This document shows, in pieces, positions 7,228 through 13,114 of a DNA stretch of 18,884 nucleotides. The stretch is from JALYJZ01 sp964476895 (GTDB lineage Bacteria; Patescibacteriota; SICC01), in the NCBI GenBank assembly GCA_964476895.1, contig CAYZCS010000014.1, positions 1 to 18,884 of the forward strand, in the 5' to 3' direction. The number at the start of each line of letters is the position of its first letter. Position 1 is the stretch's first letter. The position numbers and the translations under genes are program-made. Below the pieces are notes generated by a model. It had not been told where the DNA came from and did no database searches. It worked only from the letters and a program-made list of their open reading frames with translations.

Positions 7228-7965
7228 ATGAAACTATCCATCGTCATTCCCGCCTATAACGAAGCCCGGCGTTTGCCGAGCACGCTCGCAAGCGTCGCGG
7301 AATATCTCGAGGTCTCCGACCTGTCCGCGGAGGTGATTGTCGTCGACGACGGTTCCAGCGACGGGACGGTCAAGGCTGCCAAAAGCGTGCCTGGACGCGG
7401 CATGCCGCCGAAGGTGATCGGCTTCGAAGGGAACCGCGGCAAAGGTGCCGCCGTCCGCGAGGGGCTCCTCGCCGCGACCGGCGACTTCGTCCTGTTCATG
7501 GACGCCGACAACTCCACGCACATCTCCGAGGTCGAGAAGCTCCTGGCGGCGGCGACCGGGAAGGAAGCGCCGGAGGTCGTGGTCGGCAGCCGCTACCTGC
7601 CGGGCTCCGACATCCGGATCAAGCAGCCGTGGTACCGCGTTTGGATCTCTCGCTGGGGGAATCGGATGATCCGTTACACCGTACTGCCGGGCGTGATCGA
7701 CACCCAGTGCGGATTCAAGCTGCTGCGGCGCGGCGCCGCCCGGGAGGTCGCCTCCGCGATGACCCGCGAAGGGTTCAGCTTCGACATCGAGCTGCTGACG
7801 ATCGCGCGCCACTACGGCTACCGGATCGCGGAAGTGCCGGTGAACTGGTACGACACGCCGGGCACGCGGCTCCGGCCGATCCGCTCGGCGTTCCGGACGC
7901 TCCGCGACCTGATCGCGATCCGCTTTAACCTCGTGCGCGGCCGGTACGCGCCGGTGACGAAGTAG
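7228..7965 (+). CDS. Family 2 glycosyltransferase (polyprenyl-phosphate sugar transferase-like)
   Basis: A 245-residue GT-A fold enzyme resembling dolichyl/polyprenyl-phosphate glucose or mannose synthases (DPM1/ALG5 type), which transfer a sugar from a nucleotide donor to a lipid phosphate. The N-terminus KLSIVIPAYNEARRLPSTL is the classic donor-binding start, with VVDDGSSDGT after it. The metal-binding DAD triad is at 92-94 (FMDADNST). The GSRY motif, DTQCGFKLLRR and the FDIELLTIARHYGYRIAEVPV segment with its ED-like acidic residues complete the family pattern. No C-terminal membrane helices are present, unlike many bacterial GtrB-like members, so it is probably peripheral. It stands alone after the repeat region. 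The substrate cannot be told from sequence; a cell-envelope glycan role is inferred. Confidence 0.85.
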   Translation: MKLSIVIPAYNEARRLPSTLASVAEYLEVSDLSAEVIVVDDGSSDGTVKAAKSVPGRGMPPKVIGFEGNRGKGAAVREGLLAATGDFVLFMDADNSTHISEVEKLLAAATGKEAPEVVVGSRYLPGSDIRIKQPWYRVWISRWGNRMIRYTVLPGVIDTQCGFKLLRRGAAREVASAMTREGFSFDIELLTIARHYGYRIAEVPVNWYDTPGTRLRPIRSAFRTLRDLIAIRFNLVRGRYAPVTK

Positions 7966-7990
7966 CGCGGGCAAACGCAACTTGAGCTGC

Positions 7991-8019
7991 TTGTCCGGTC
8001 GCGCCATTAGACGTACCGT
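7991..8019 (+). promoter_or_regulatory. Promoter of ybaB, predicted leaderless transcript
   Basis: TTGTCC (7991-7996), 17 bp, TACCGT (8014-8019), then exactly six bases before ATG 8026. Transcription would start at or next to the A of the start codon. No Shine-Dalgarno sequence lies between. Confidence 0.55.
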
Positions 8020-8025
8020 AGAGTC

Positions 8026-8337
8026 ATGGCATTCGACAAGATGAAACAGGCCAAGGAGCTCAACGAGTTTCGCAAGCAGGCCCAGAAGATCCAGAAGGAA
8101 CTCCGCGACACCCTGATCGAGGTAACGGAAGCCGAAGGCAAGGTCAAGGTCGTGTTCACCGGCGAGCAGAAGCTTGAGGAAGTGGAGATCGACGAGTCGC
8201 TGCTCGAGGCCGGCAACAAGAAGGATCTCGAGAACCACCTCAAGAACGCGGTCAGTCAGGCGATCAAGCAATCGCAGCAGGTCGCGGCCCAAAAGATGCA
8301 GTCCATCACGGGCGGCATGGGTCTGCCGGGGATGTGA
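8026..8337 (+). CDS. ybaB: YbaB/EbfC family nucleoid-associated protein
   Basis: A small dimeric DNA-binding protein of the nucleoid, 103 residues, the usual length. It has the helical N-terminus (DKMKQAKELNEFRKQAQKIQ) and the central beta strands (GKVKVVFTGEQKLEEVEIDESLL). A C-terminal helix of Gln/Lys-rich sequence and a GGMGLPGM tail complete the family pattern. In many bacteria ybaB sits between dnaX and recR; here dnaB and a glycosyltransferase, then two other genes, interrupt that order, but all three remain within 6.5 kb. The start at 8026 is fixed by the -10-like element six bases upstream. Confidence 0.93.
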   Translation: MAFDKMKQAKELNEFRKQAQKIQKELRDTLIEVTEAEGKVKVVFTGEQKLEEVEIDESLLEAGNKKDLENHLKNAVSQAIKQSQQVAAQKMQSITGGMGLPGM

Positions 8338-8367
8338 TGGCCGTGCATCGCCGCGCGAACGGATTGA

Positions 8368-8396
8368 TTGACTTTATACCTCAGTAGAGGTATAAA
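8368..8396 (+). promoter_or_regulatory. Strong promoter with embedded palindromic operator
   Basis: TTGACT (8368-8373), 17-bp spacer, TATAAA (8391-8396). A perfect 10-bp inverted repeat, TTTATACCTC (8373-8382) and GAGGTATAAA (8387-8396) around AGTA, fills the spacer and the whole -10. A dimeric repressor bound there would block RNA polymerase. Predicted start near 8403 gives a ~66-base leader with pairing potential (GGTGC near 8399 with GCACC near 8441). Confidence 0.7.
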
Positions 8397-8468
8397 AAGG
8401 TGCTTCCTGATGGCGGAACATTCCGTTATTGCTGAGGCACGCACCTGTACACGAGGGAAAGGACGACA

Positions 8469-8957
8469 GTGGCCACGGTATTCATGACCAAGGCTTTGGT
8501 CGAAGAGGCGCTCGCGGAGGCTATCCCGATCGTTGAGCGGATGATCGAGAGCGGAACGACCGAGGGGCGGACGGGCCTCCAGGTCTTCGTCGCCGACCGA
8601 ACGAACGGGAGGATTCTCACCGCTCGCTTCATTGGCGAGAGCGATCGTGAGAAGTTCTTCGCGAGCGTTGCGGCTTCCAAGCTGGACATCTCACTACGGA
8701 CCGGTCGCAACACCTACGACGTCCGGCTCTGCGAGCGGGACGAGGGCGAGACCCGCTACTACGGCAGCGTGGTGCTTGGCAACATCGTCGTCGCGGCCTC
8801 GGGTTTCCAGGCCTACTACGACGAGATGGTTTGCGGCATCCTCGCCCACACCATCCAGGCGAAGATGAAGGCGGCGGCACACGTGCTCGAGCAGAACACC
8901 GAGCGGCACTGGCTCGAGAACGAGGACTTGGGAATTCGGCTCCAGCGCCAGCACTGA
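8469..8957 (+). CDS. Uncharacterised protein, possibly GlcG/HbpS-like
   Basis: 162 residues from GTG 8469, chosen because AAAGGA (8458-8463) stands five bases upstream. The N-terminus is helical (LVEEALAEAIPIVERMIESG). It is followed by strands such as LQVFVADRTNGRILTARFIG, a KFFASVAASKLDISLRTGR segment and a hydrophobic SVVLGNIVVAASGF. The tail FQAYYDEMVCGILAHTIQAK and a charged helix close the protein. The order helix, VxVxDxxG strand, 'A..K' helix, then a G-rich strand ending in SGF..YDE resembles the GlcG/HbpS (DUF336) fold, small-molecule or haem-binding proteins. The match is only by pattern. It is the sole gene here under an obvious operator-type promoter, followed by a strong terminator, so it is a regulated single-gene unit. 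No signal peptide. Confidence 0.75.
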   Translation: MATVFMTKALVEEALAEAIPIVERMIESGTTEGRTGLQVFVADRTNGRILTARFIGESDREKFFASVAASKLDISLRTGRNTYDVRLCERDEGETRYYGSVVLGNIVVAASGFQAYYDEMVCGILAHTIQAKMKAAAHVLEQNTERHWLENEDLGIRLQRQH

Positions 8958-9006
8958 CCGTTACCTCCGCTACACCAGGGACCAGACATCGACGATCTGG
9001 CCCTCT

Positions 9007-9049
9007 GCGGGCTTTCAAAATTACACTAATTTCGAGAGCCCGCTTTTTT
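9007..9049 (+). terminator. Rho-independent terminator after the 8469 gene
   Basis: GCGGGCT (9007-9013) pairs with AGCCCGC (9037-9043). Inner AAATT/AATTT pairing extends the stem, and TTTTTT follows (9044-9049). It stops plus-strand transcription before the convergent minus-strand gene; there is no T-run on the other side for that gene. Confidence 0.85.
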
Positions 9050-9068
9050 GTTGTCCGCGCGAAGTCTC

Positions 9069-9569
9069 TTAGTAAAACGCGTCCGGCTCCAGGCCGTACT
9101 CCGGATCGATGCTGGTAGATGGAGGCTGCTCCTCGAACCGTTCGGCGATCGCGACGGCGTCCGCCGAAACGCTTCCTACCGTCGAGTCCGCGGCAATCGG
9201 AATCTCGATTTGCACTATGGATCGCGGGCTATTTGGAACGCGTCGCACGCTTCCCAGTTCGCAGGCGATTTCCCGGTTCGCTGGAGTAAGTGACCCATAA
9301 TCGATGAACATTGTCACGGCGCCGTACGCTATATCTTCCCGGTTAGCGGACGTAAGCGTGGTGGGTACGTTTTTGTCGTAGAGAATCCGGCACGCTTCGA
9401 CTAACGGCTGTTCGATATATCGAGGGATATCTTCCCGGTAGAATCGCAAACAGGAAAAATAATGCAGCGGCTCGACCTCGTGAACCGAGGCCGTGGGCGG
9501 GAGCATCTCCGGAATCGGCGGATCGACCGGAAATTCATAGGGGGATTCACGCTGTTCGGAGGCGGCCAT
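9069..9569 (-). CDS. Hypothetical protein, divergent from recR
   Basis: 166 residues from the minus-strand ATG at 9569 (MAASEQRESPYEF). A longer in-frame reading would run into recR and is rejected. The N-terminus is Pro-rich (PVDPPIPEMLPPT). It is followed by a folded-looking core with YFSCLRFYREDIPRYIEQ, LVEACRILYDKNVPTTLTSA and a strand segment VTMFIDYGSLTPANREIACE. The tail is acidic. The 'helix, x(A)C..L, IPT..SAN, FIDY.SL...N..IA' layout looks like a small alpha/beta domain; I do not recognise a named family. By eye it is less GC-rich than its neighbours and it is the only minus-strand gene within the 7-15 kb stretch, which may mark an insertion. It shares a 19-bp divergent promoter region with recR, suggesting co-regulation or mutual interference. 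Confidence 0.7.
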   Translation of the reverse strand: MAASEQRESPYEFPVDPPIPEMLPPTASVHEVEPLHYFSCLRFYREDIPRYIEQPLVEACRILYDKNVPTTLTSANREDIAYGAVTMFIDYGSLTPANREIACELGSVRRVPNSPRSIVQIEIPIAADSTVGSVSADAVAIAERFEEQPPSTSIDPEYGLEPDAFY

Positions 9570-9588
9570 AGCTGGATATACTAAACCC
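9570..9588. promoter_or_regulatory. 19-bp bidirectional promoter between recR and its divergent neighbour
   Basis: Plus strand: TATACT (9577-9582), six bases, then recR ATG 9589. Minus strand: TAGTAT (9583-9578) or GTATAT (9581-9576), then 8 or 6 bases to ATG 9569, with TTGTGG (9607-9602) 18 bp upstream of TAGTAT inside recR. One near-symmetric AT core can thus act as the -10 in both directions, and both mRNAs would be leaderless. Confidence 0.55.
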
Positions 9589-10188
9589 ATGCAGATCATC
9601 CCCACAAGCGTCGAACGGCTGATCACCGAGCTCGAGAAACTCCCCGGCATCGGGCCGAAGTCGGCCAGCCGGCTCGCGTTCTATCTGATCAAGGCGCCCC
9701 AGCAGGACGTAGAAGGGCTCGGCCAGTCGCTCCTCACCCTCAAGGAAGGACTCCAGCACTGCCGGACCTGCTTCAACTTCGCGGAGTCCGAACAGTGCGC
9801 GGTCTGTGCCAGTGCCGGTCGGGACGACCGCTCCATCTGCGTGGTCGAGGATCCGCTCGACATCGTGGCCCTCGAGCGGGCGGGAAGCTTCAAGGGCCGT
9901 TACCACGTGCTGCATGGCGCGATCGCGCCGATCGAAGGCATCGGCCCCGAGCAGCTCAAGGTCGCCGAGCTGGTCGAGCGGTTGAAGGGCGCCGAGGTCG
10001 AGGAAGTGATCATCGCCACCAACCCGAACCTGGAGGGCGAGGCGACCGCGCTCTACATCCAGAAACTGATTAAGCCGCTGGTGCCGACGGTCACCCGGCT
10101 GGCCTCGGGCCTGCCGATGGGCGGCGACCTCGAGTACGCCGACGAGCTGACGCTCTCCCGCGCCCTCGACGGCCGCCGCGAATTCTAA
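9589..10188 (+). CDS. recR: Recombination mediator protein RecR
   Basis: RecR works with RecF/RecO in loading RecA on gapped single-stranded DNA during repair. It has 199 residues, the standard length. Order: helix-hairpin-helix (LEKLPGIGPKSASRLAFYL, ~16-34), a four-cysteine zinc finger (Cys58, Cys61, Cys70, Cys73), then a Toprim domain from ICVVEDPLDIVALE through HGAIAPIEGIGPEQLK to ATNPNLEGEATALYI. A Walker-like C-terminus follows (LASGLPMGGDLEYADELTLSRAL). All key residues are present. Transcription is predicted from a -10 (TATACT) six bases before the ATG, with no Shine-Dalgarno sequence. It lies near dnaX and ybaB, its frequent genomic partners, but in its own unit. Confidence 0.96.
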   Translation: MQIIPTSVERLITELEKLPGIGPKSASRLAFYLIKAPQQDVEGLGQSLLTLKEGLQHCRTCFNFAESEQCAVCASAGRDDRSICVVEDPLDIVALERAGSFKGRYHVLHGAIAPIEGIGPEQLKVAELVERLKGAEVEEVIIATNPNLEGEATALYIQKLIKPLVPTVTRLASGLPMGGDLEYADELTLSRALDGRREF

Positions 10189-10209
10189 GCGCTGCTCGCC
10201 GGAGGGCGG

Positions 10210-10215
10210 TAAAGT
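10210..10215 (+). promoter_or_regulatory. -10-like element six bases before the cysS start
   Basis: TAAAGT ends six bases before GTG 10222. The -35 is not convincing. GAAGGG between the two could alternatively act as a very close Shine-Dalgarno sequence if transcription starts farther upstream. Confidence 0.4.
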
Positions 10216-10221
10216 GAAGGG

Positions 10222-11634
10222 GTGAACCTCCGACTCTACAACACGCTGCGCCGGAAGAAGGAGTCGTTCGAGCCGTCGGCCAAGACGGTCTCGATGTACG
10301 TGTGCGGCCCCACGGTCTACGACGCCGCCCACATCGGGAACCTCCGCACGTACGTGTTCGAGGACGTCCTGCGCCGCTGGCTCAGGCACGGCCACGGCTA
10401 TCGCGTGAAGCAGGTGATGAACGTCACCGACATCGAGGACAAGATCATCGCCGGGGCAAAGGCGAAGACGCTGGACGAGGTCCGAGCGTACACCAAGCCG
10501 TACGAGCAGCGCTTCTTCGCCGACTTGCGGGCGCTCGGTATCGAGCAGGCGGAATCGTATCCGAAAGCCACGGAATACGTGCCCCAGATGATCGCCCTGA
10601 TCGAACGGATCATAGAGACCGGGTTCGCCTACGAGCGGGAAGGTTCCGTGTATTTCGACGTGCGGCGGTACAACGACCAGCATGGCTATGGCGTACTGCA
10701 GAAGATCGACCTATCCGGCTTCAACTCACAGGCACGGATCGATAACGACGAGTACGACAAGGAGACGGCGCAGGACTTCGCGCTCTGGAAGGCGGAGCCC
10801 GCAGGCGCGCCCGGATGGAAGAGCCCGTGGGGGCACGGCCGGCCGGGCTGGCACATCGAGTGTTCGGCGATGGCGGAAGCGGAGCTTGGCGGCAAGCTTC
10901 CCGCCGACATCCACGCCGGGGCGGTGGACCTTACGTTCCCGCATCACGAGAACGAAGTCGCCCAGACCAAGGCGGCGAGCGGGAAGGACCTGGCCCGGTT
11001 CTTCGTGCACGGCGAACACCTCCTGATCGACGGCGAGAAGATGGCGAAGTCCGAAGGGAACGTGGTCACGCTGGAGGACGTCACGGCAAAAGGGCACCGA
11101 CCGGTGCACCTGCGGATCCTGTTCCTCCAGGCGCACTACCGCAGCAAGTTGAACTTTACCTGGGAGAGCCTGGCGGCTGCCAAGGAGAGCTACGAGCGCA
11201 TCCAGGCGTTCTATGACCGGCTGGCCACGGCACCGGTGCCGGCGCAGGAAGATCCCGCCGCGGTGGCGAAGCTGATCGCCGAGGCGCGCGAGCGGTTCAC
11301 GCAGGCGATGGACGACGACCTGAACACGGCCGAGGCGCTGGCAGCCGTCTTCGACTTCGTGCGGGACGGCAACGTCCTGATCGACGAGGGCGAGCTGGAC
11401 GACGCCGACCTGGGCGCCGTGCTCCGGGCGCTGAAGGACTGGAACGCCGTGCTCGGCGTGTTCATGCTCGAAGCGGGCCGCCCGCCCGCCGCGGTCGCGA
11501 AGCTCGCCGAGGAGCGGCAGGCCTCCCGCGGACGCGGCGAGTACCAGGCGGCCGACGAGCTCAGGCAGCGGATCGAAGCCAAAGGCTGGCTGGTCGAGGA
11601 CACGCCGGACGGCCCGCGCCTGCGGAAACGTTGA
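10222..11634 (+). CDS. cysS: Cysteine--tRNA ligase
   Basis: A class I aminoacyl-tRNA synthetase that charges tRNA-Cys with cysteine using ATP. It has 470 residues, normal size. It starts MNLRLYNTLRRKKESFEP (GTG start). The zinc/cysteine site is complete: Cys28 (CGPTVYD), Cys214 (HIECSAM), His241 and Glu245 in HHENE. The ATP-binding HIGH motif is HIGN (37-40). The KMSKS loop appears as KMAKS (273-277) in GEKMAKSEGN. The helical anticodon region ends in RQRIEAKGWLVEDTPDGPRL, a typical C-terminus. It is separated from recR by 33 bases with its own -10-like element, so either read-through or separate initiation is possible. Confidence 0.96.
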   Translation: MNLRLYNTLRRKKESFEPSAKTVSMYVCGPTVYDAAHIGNLRTYVFEDVLRRWLRHGHGYRVKQVMNVTDIEDKIIAGAKAKTLDEVRAYTKPYEQRFFADLRALGIEQAESYPKATEYVPQMIALIERIIETGFAYEREGSVYFDVRRYNDQHGYGVLQKIDLSGFNSQARIDNDEYDKETAQDFALWKAEPAGAPGWKSPWGHGRPGWHIECSAMAEAELGGKLPADIHAGAVDLTFPHHENEVAQTKAASGKDLARFFVHGEHLLIDGEKMAKSEGNVVTLEDVTAKGHRPVHLRILFLQAHYRSKLNFTWESLAAAKESYERIQAFYDRLATAPVPAQEDPAAVAKLIAEARERFTQAMDDDLNTAEALAAVFDFVRDGNVLIDEGELDDADLGAVLRALKDWNAVLGVFMLEAGRPPAAVAKLAEERQASRGRGEYQAADELRQRIEAKGWLVEDTPDGPRLRKR

Positions 11635-11677
11635 TCCACGCGTTTGTAATATCTCACAAAGGGTTTGCCAGGCATGC

Positions 11678-11706
11678 TTGCGCACGCCTGAGCGTGCGTG
11701 TAGGAT
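11678..11706 (+). promoter_or_regulatory. Promoter of the DUF5679 gene with a spacer palindrome
   Basis: TTGCGC (11678-11683), 17 bp, TAGGAT (11701-11706). CGCACGC (11681-11687) and GCGTGCG (11692-11698) form a perfect 7-bp inverted repeat around CTGA inside the promoter, a possible operator. A ~30-base leader leads to the strong AGGAGGT ribosome binding site at 11733-11739. Confidence 0.55.
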
Positions 11707-11744
11707 AACCGCGCAGTAAAAAATAACGCACGAGGAGGTAACCC

Positions 11745-11900
11745 ATGGTGCAAGCATACTGCGTAAAGGAACGTAAGAAGGTCGAGATGAAGGACCCGAA
11801 AGAGGTCACTCTCAAGAACGGCCGCCCGGCAGTCTCAGGCGTATGCCCTGACTGCGGCACGAAGCTCTTCAAGATCGGCAAGCTCGATCCGGAAAGCTAA
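11745..11900 (+). CDS. DUF5679-type small zinc-ribbon-like protein
   Basis: A 51-residue protein preceded by a full AGGAGGT Shine-Dalgarno (11733-11739) at five-base spacing, one of the best in the window. Sequence landmarks: AYCVKERKKVEMKD, KEVTLKNGRPAV, then GVCPDCGTKLFKIGK. This matches my memory of the DUF5679 family, small proteins seen in Patescibacteria and Chloroflexota with two CxxC knuckles. Here the second knuckle is intact (Cys34, Cys37), but the first is CVKE, with Glu9 where a second cysteine is expected after Cys6, so metal binding may be altered or lost. The function of the family is unknown; size and strong signals suggest an abundant protein. It stands alone between its promoter and a strong terminator. 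Confidence 0.85.
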   Translation: MVQAYCVKERKKVEMKDPKEVTLKNGRPAVSGVCPDCGTKLFKIGKLDPES

Positions 11901-11918
11901 GTTCACGGTTGACTGATG

Positions 11919-11945
11919 AACGGCCCGCCTGACGGCGGGCCGTTT
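11919..11945 (+). terminator. Rho-independent terminator after the DUF5679 gene
   Basis: An 11-bp perfect stem, AACGGCCCGCC (11919-11929) with GGCGGGCCGTT (11934-11944), loop TGAC. The T-run is short (TTT), but the stem is very stable. The hairpin is symmetric enough to act in both directions. Confidence 0.85.
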
Positions 11946-11956
11946 GCTAATCTGGC

Positions 11957-11984
11957 TTGCATTTTCAGGCCTACGGGGGACAAT
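11957..11984 (+). promoter_or_regulatory. Promoter of the EF-Tu-domain-2-like gene
   Basis: TTGCAT (11957-11962), 16 bp, GACAAT (11979-11984), eight bases before ATG 11993. The transcript would begin at or just before the start codon. Confidence 0.5.
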
Positions 11985-11992
11985 CAGGGCAG

Positions 11993-12340
11993 ATGCCTGC
12001 CAAGAAGCCAGCCGCGAACGCGAAGAAGAAGCCCGCCGCCAAGAAGCCGGCGGCGAAGAAAGCCGCGCTTTCGAGCACCAAGCCCAAGGCCGAGAAGCCG
12101 ATCGGGCGGGTGACGCACTACTTCGACAAGGTGAAAGTCGCCGTTATCAGCCTGGAAAAGGGTAAAGGGCTGAAAGTCGGCGATACCGTGCGTATCGAGG
12201 GCGGTGACCTCGACTACGAGCAGAAGATCGAGTCGCTGCAGGTCGACCATGAGGCGGTCAAGGCGGTAAAGGCCGGCGACGACTTCGGGACCAAGGTGAA
12301 GAAGAAGGTCCACGAAGGCTACCGCGTCTACAAGGCCTAG
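11993..12340 (+). CDS. Translation elongation factor-like protein (EF-Tu domain 2-like) with basic histone-H1-like tail
   Basis: 115 residues from ATG 11993; an upstream in-frame start at 11957 would lie in the promoter and is rejected. Residues 1-45 are Lys/Ala/Pro repeats (AKKKPAAKKPAAKK), like bacterial histone H1-type tails that bind nucleic acid. Residues ~48-115 form a beta-barrel resembling domain 2 of translational GTPases: IGRVTHYFDKVKVAVISL, KGLKVGDTVRI, YEQKIESLQVDHEAV, GDDFGTKVKKKVHEGYRVYK. Small stand-alone proteins of this barrel type are annotated as elongation factor-like in Patescibacteria and archaea. No GTPase domain is present, so it is not a factor by itself. The tail-barrel join suggests an RNA- or ribosome-associated role, which is inference. 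Confidence 0.82.
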   Translation: MPAKKPAANAKKKPAAKKPAAKKAALSSTKPKAEKPIGRVTHYFDKVKVAVISLEKGKGLKVGDTVRIEGGDLDYEQKIESLQVDHEAVKAVKAGDDFGTKVKKKVHEGYRVYKA

Positions 12341-12344
12341 AGGG

Positions 12345-12374
12345 TTGCAAAAGTAGCTTCATTATGAGTATTAT
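12345..12374 (+). promoter_or_regulatory. Promoter of the secreted protein gene
   Basis: TTGCAA (12345-12350), 18 bp, TATTAT (12369-12374). A ~33-base leader leads to AGGAGGT (12402-12408), five bases before GTG 12414. It has both a good promoter and one of the strongest ribosome binding sites here. Confidence 0.55.
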
Positions 12375-12413
12375 GGGCGGGTCCCGTTAACAATCCGCTC
12401 TAGGAGGTTTTGC

Positions 12414-12851
12414 GTGAAGAAGCGCATGTCGTTCCTGATGGTCCTCGTGGCCGCACTCATCGTGGCGCTCACCGCCGCGCCGGCATTCGCCGGCACGGTC
12501 GTGCCCGGTCACGACCCGAACAAGCACCCCGATCGCATCGACGCCGACGGCAACGGCTTTCCCGACGAGGGAGTCACCGTCAACGGTCACTACACGCTCG
12601 AGCAGTCCGGCTGCTCGTACGTGGTGAACTACCGCGGCAACTTCGAGAACGATCCCTATCTCGACAGCGGGTACATCTACAACAACGTCCGCTGTCCCGA
12701 GGGGCCGTACAACTACCTGATCGTCCACGAGACGGACCCGCGCTACCGCGGCAATCCCGACTGGTCGATCTGGGAGACGTGGGAGTTCCACACGCTGACG
12801 GTGCCTGGCGTGGGCAATCTCGTCCGGCCGTACACCCACGTCGGTTCCTGA
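12414..12851 (+). CDS. Secreted protein with EF-hand/TSP3-like calcium loop, unknown function
   Basis: 145 residues from GTG 12414. Residues 1-26 are a signal peptide: KKR, hydrophobic MSFLMVLVAALIVALTAAP, cleavage after AFA. The mature protein has a DxDxNGxxDE loop at 43-52 (DADGNGFPDE), the spacing of calcium-binding EF-hand or dockerin/thrombospondin-3 loops. A Tyr/Asn-rich beta region follows with exactly two cysteines (Cys67, Cys94), likely one disulphide outside the membrane. The aromatic WSIWETWEFHTLTVPG segment near the end is strand-like. I do not recognise the family. Its own promoter, strong ribosome binding site and terminator suggest high, independent expression. An extracellular or cell-surface role is inferred from the signal peptide. 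Confidence 0.85.
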   Translation: MKKRMSFLMVLVAALIVALTAAPAFAGTVVPGHDPNKHPDRIDADGNGFPDEGVTVNGHYTLEQSGCSYVVNYRGNFENDPYLDSGYIYNNVRCPEGPYNYLIVHETDPRYRGNPDWSIWETWEFHTLTVPGVGNLVRPYTHVGS

Positions 12852-12902
12852 CCGACCCGACCTGACGTACCGGCCATCCGGCCACTGAACACCTAGGGCG
12901 AG

Positions 12903-12947
12903 CGCCTGCCGATCCATTCATCACTCGATGAATCCGGCAGGCGTTTT
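12903..12947 (+). terminator. Rho-independent terminator after the secreted protein gene
   Basis: CGCCTGCCG (12903-12911) pairs with CGGCAGGCG (12935-12943). Inner ATTCATC/GATGAAT (12916-12922, 12927-12933) continues the stem, and TTTT follows. A long, near-perfect hairpin. Confidence 0.9.
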
Positions 12948-12976
12948 CCCATACCCGCTTGCCGGAGTGACTGCGC

Positions 12977-12982
12977 TACAAT
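12977..12982 (+). promoter_or_regulatory. -10 element of the tRNA-Gln promoter
   Basis: TACAAT, 20 bases before the mature 5' end of the tRNA, in a spot with no coding. No clear -35 (CCGCTT at 12955-12960 at best). Confidence 0.4.
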
Positions 12983-13002
12983 AGGCACGTCCCACGGGAC
13001 AT

Positions 13003-13076
13003 TCGGGGATCGTCTAATGGTAGGACGCCAGGTTTTGGTCCTGGAAATCGGGGTTCGACTCCCTGTCCCCGAGCCA
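13003..13076 (+). tRNA. tRNA-Gln (anticodon UUG), CCA encoded
   Basis: Acceptor stem TCGGGGA (13003-13009) pairs with TCCCCGA (13066-13072), discriminator G, CCA at 13074-13076. The D-loop contains TAATGGTAGGA. The anticodon stem CCAGG/CCTGG closes the loop TTTTGGT, which gives anticodon TTG. The T-arm carries GGGTTCGACTCCC. All arms pair, there is no variable arm and no intron. Monocistronic with the -10 at 12977. Confidence 0.97.
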
Positions 13077-13088
13077 GGGGCTGGGGCT

Positions 13089-13114
13089 TAATCCGATTTG
13101 TAATCCGATATACT
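13089..13114 (+). promoter_or_regulatory. Promoter of the VOC gene with a 9-bp direct repeat
   Basis: TATACT (13109-13114) ends six bases before ATG 13121. Upstream, TAATCCGAT occurs twice (13089-13097 and 13101-13109) with a 12-bp period, overlapping the -10 and the place of the -35, as tandem regulator sites would. Confidence 0.5.

Noticed and set aside
6990..7247. An 85-codon minus-strand frame in the dnaB-glycosyltransferase gap
   Set aside because: It runs through the palindromic element and into the next gene's start. Its Arg/Ala/Pro-rich product is what repeat DNA gives in translation.
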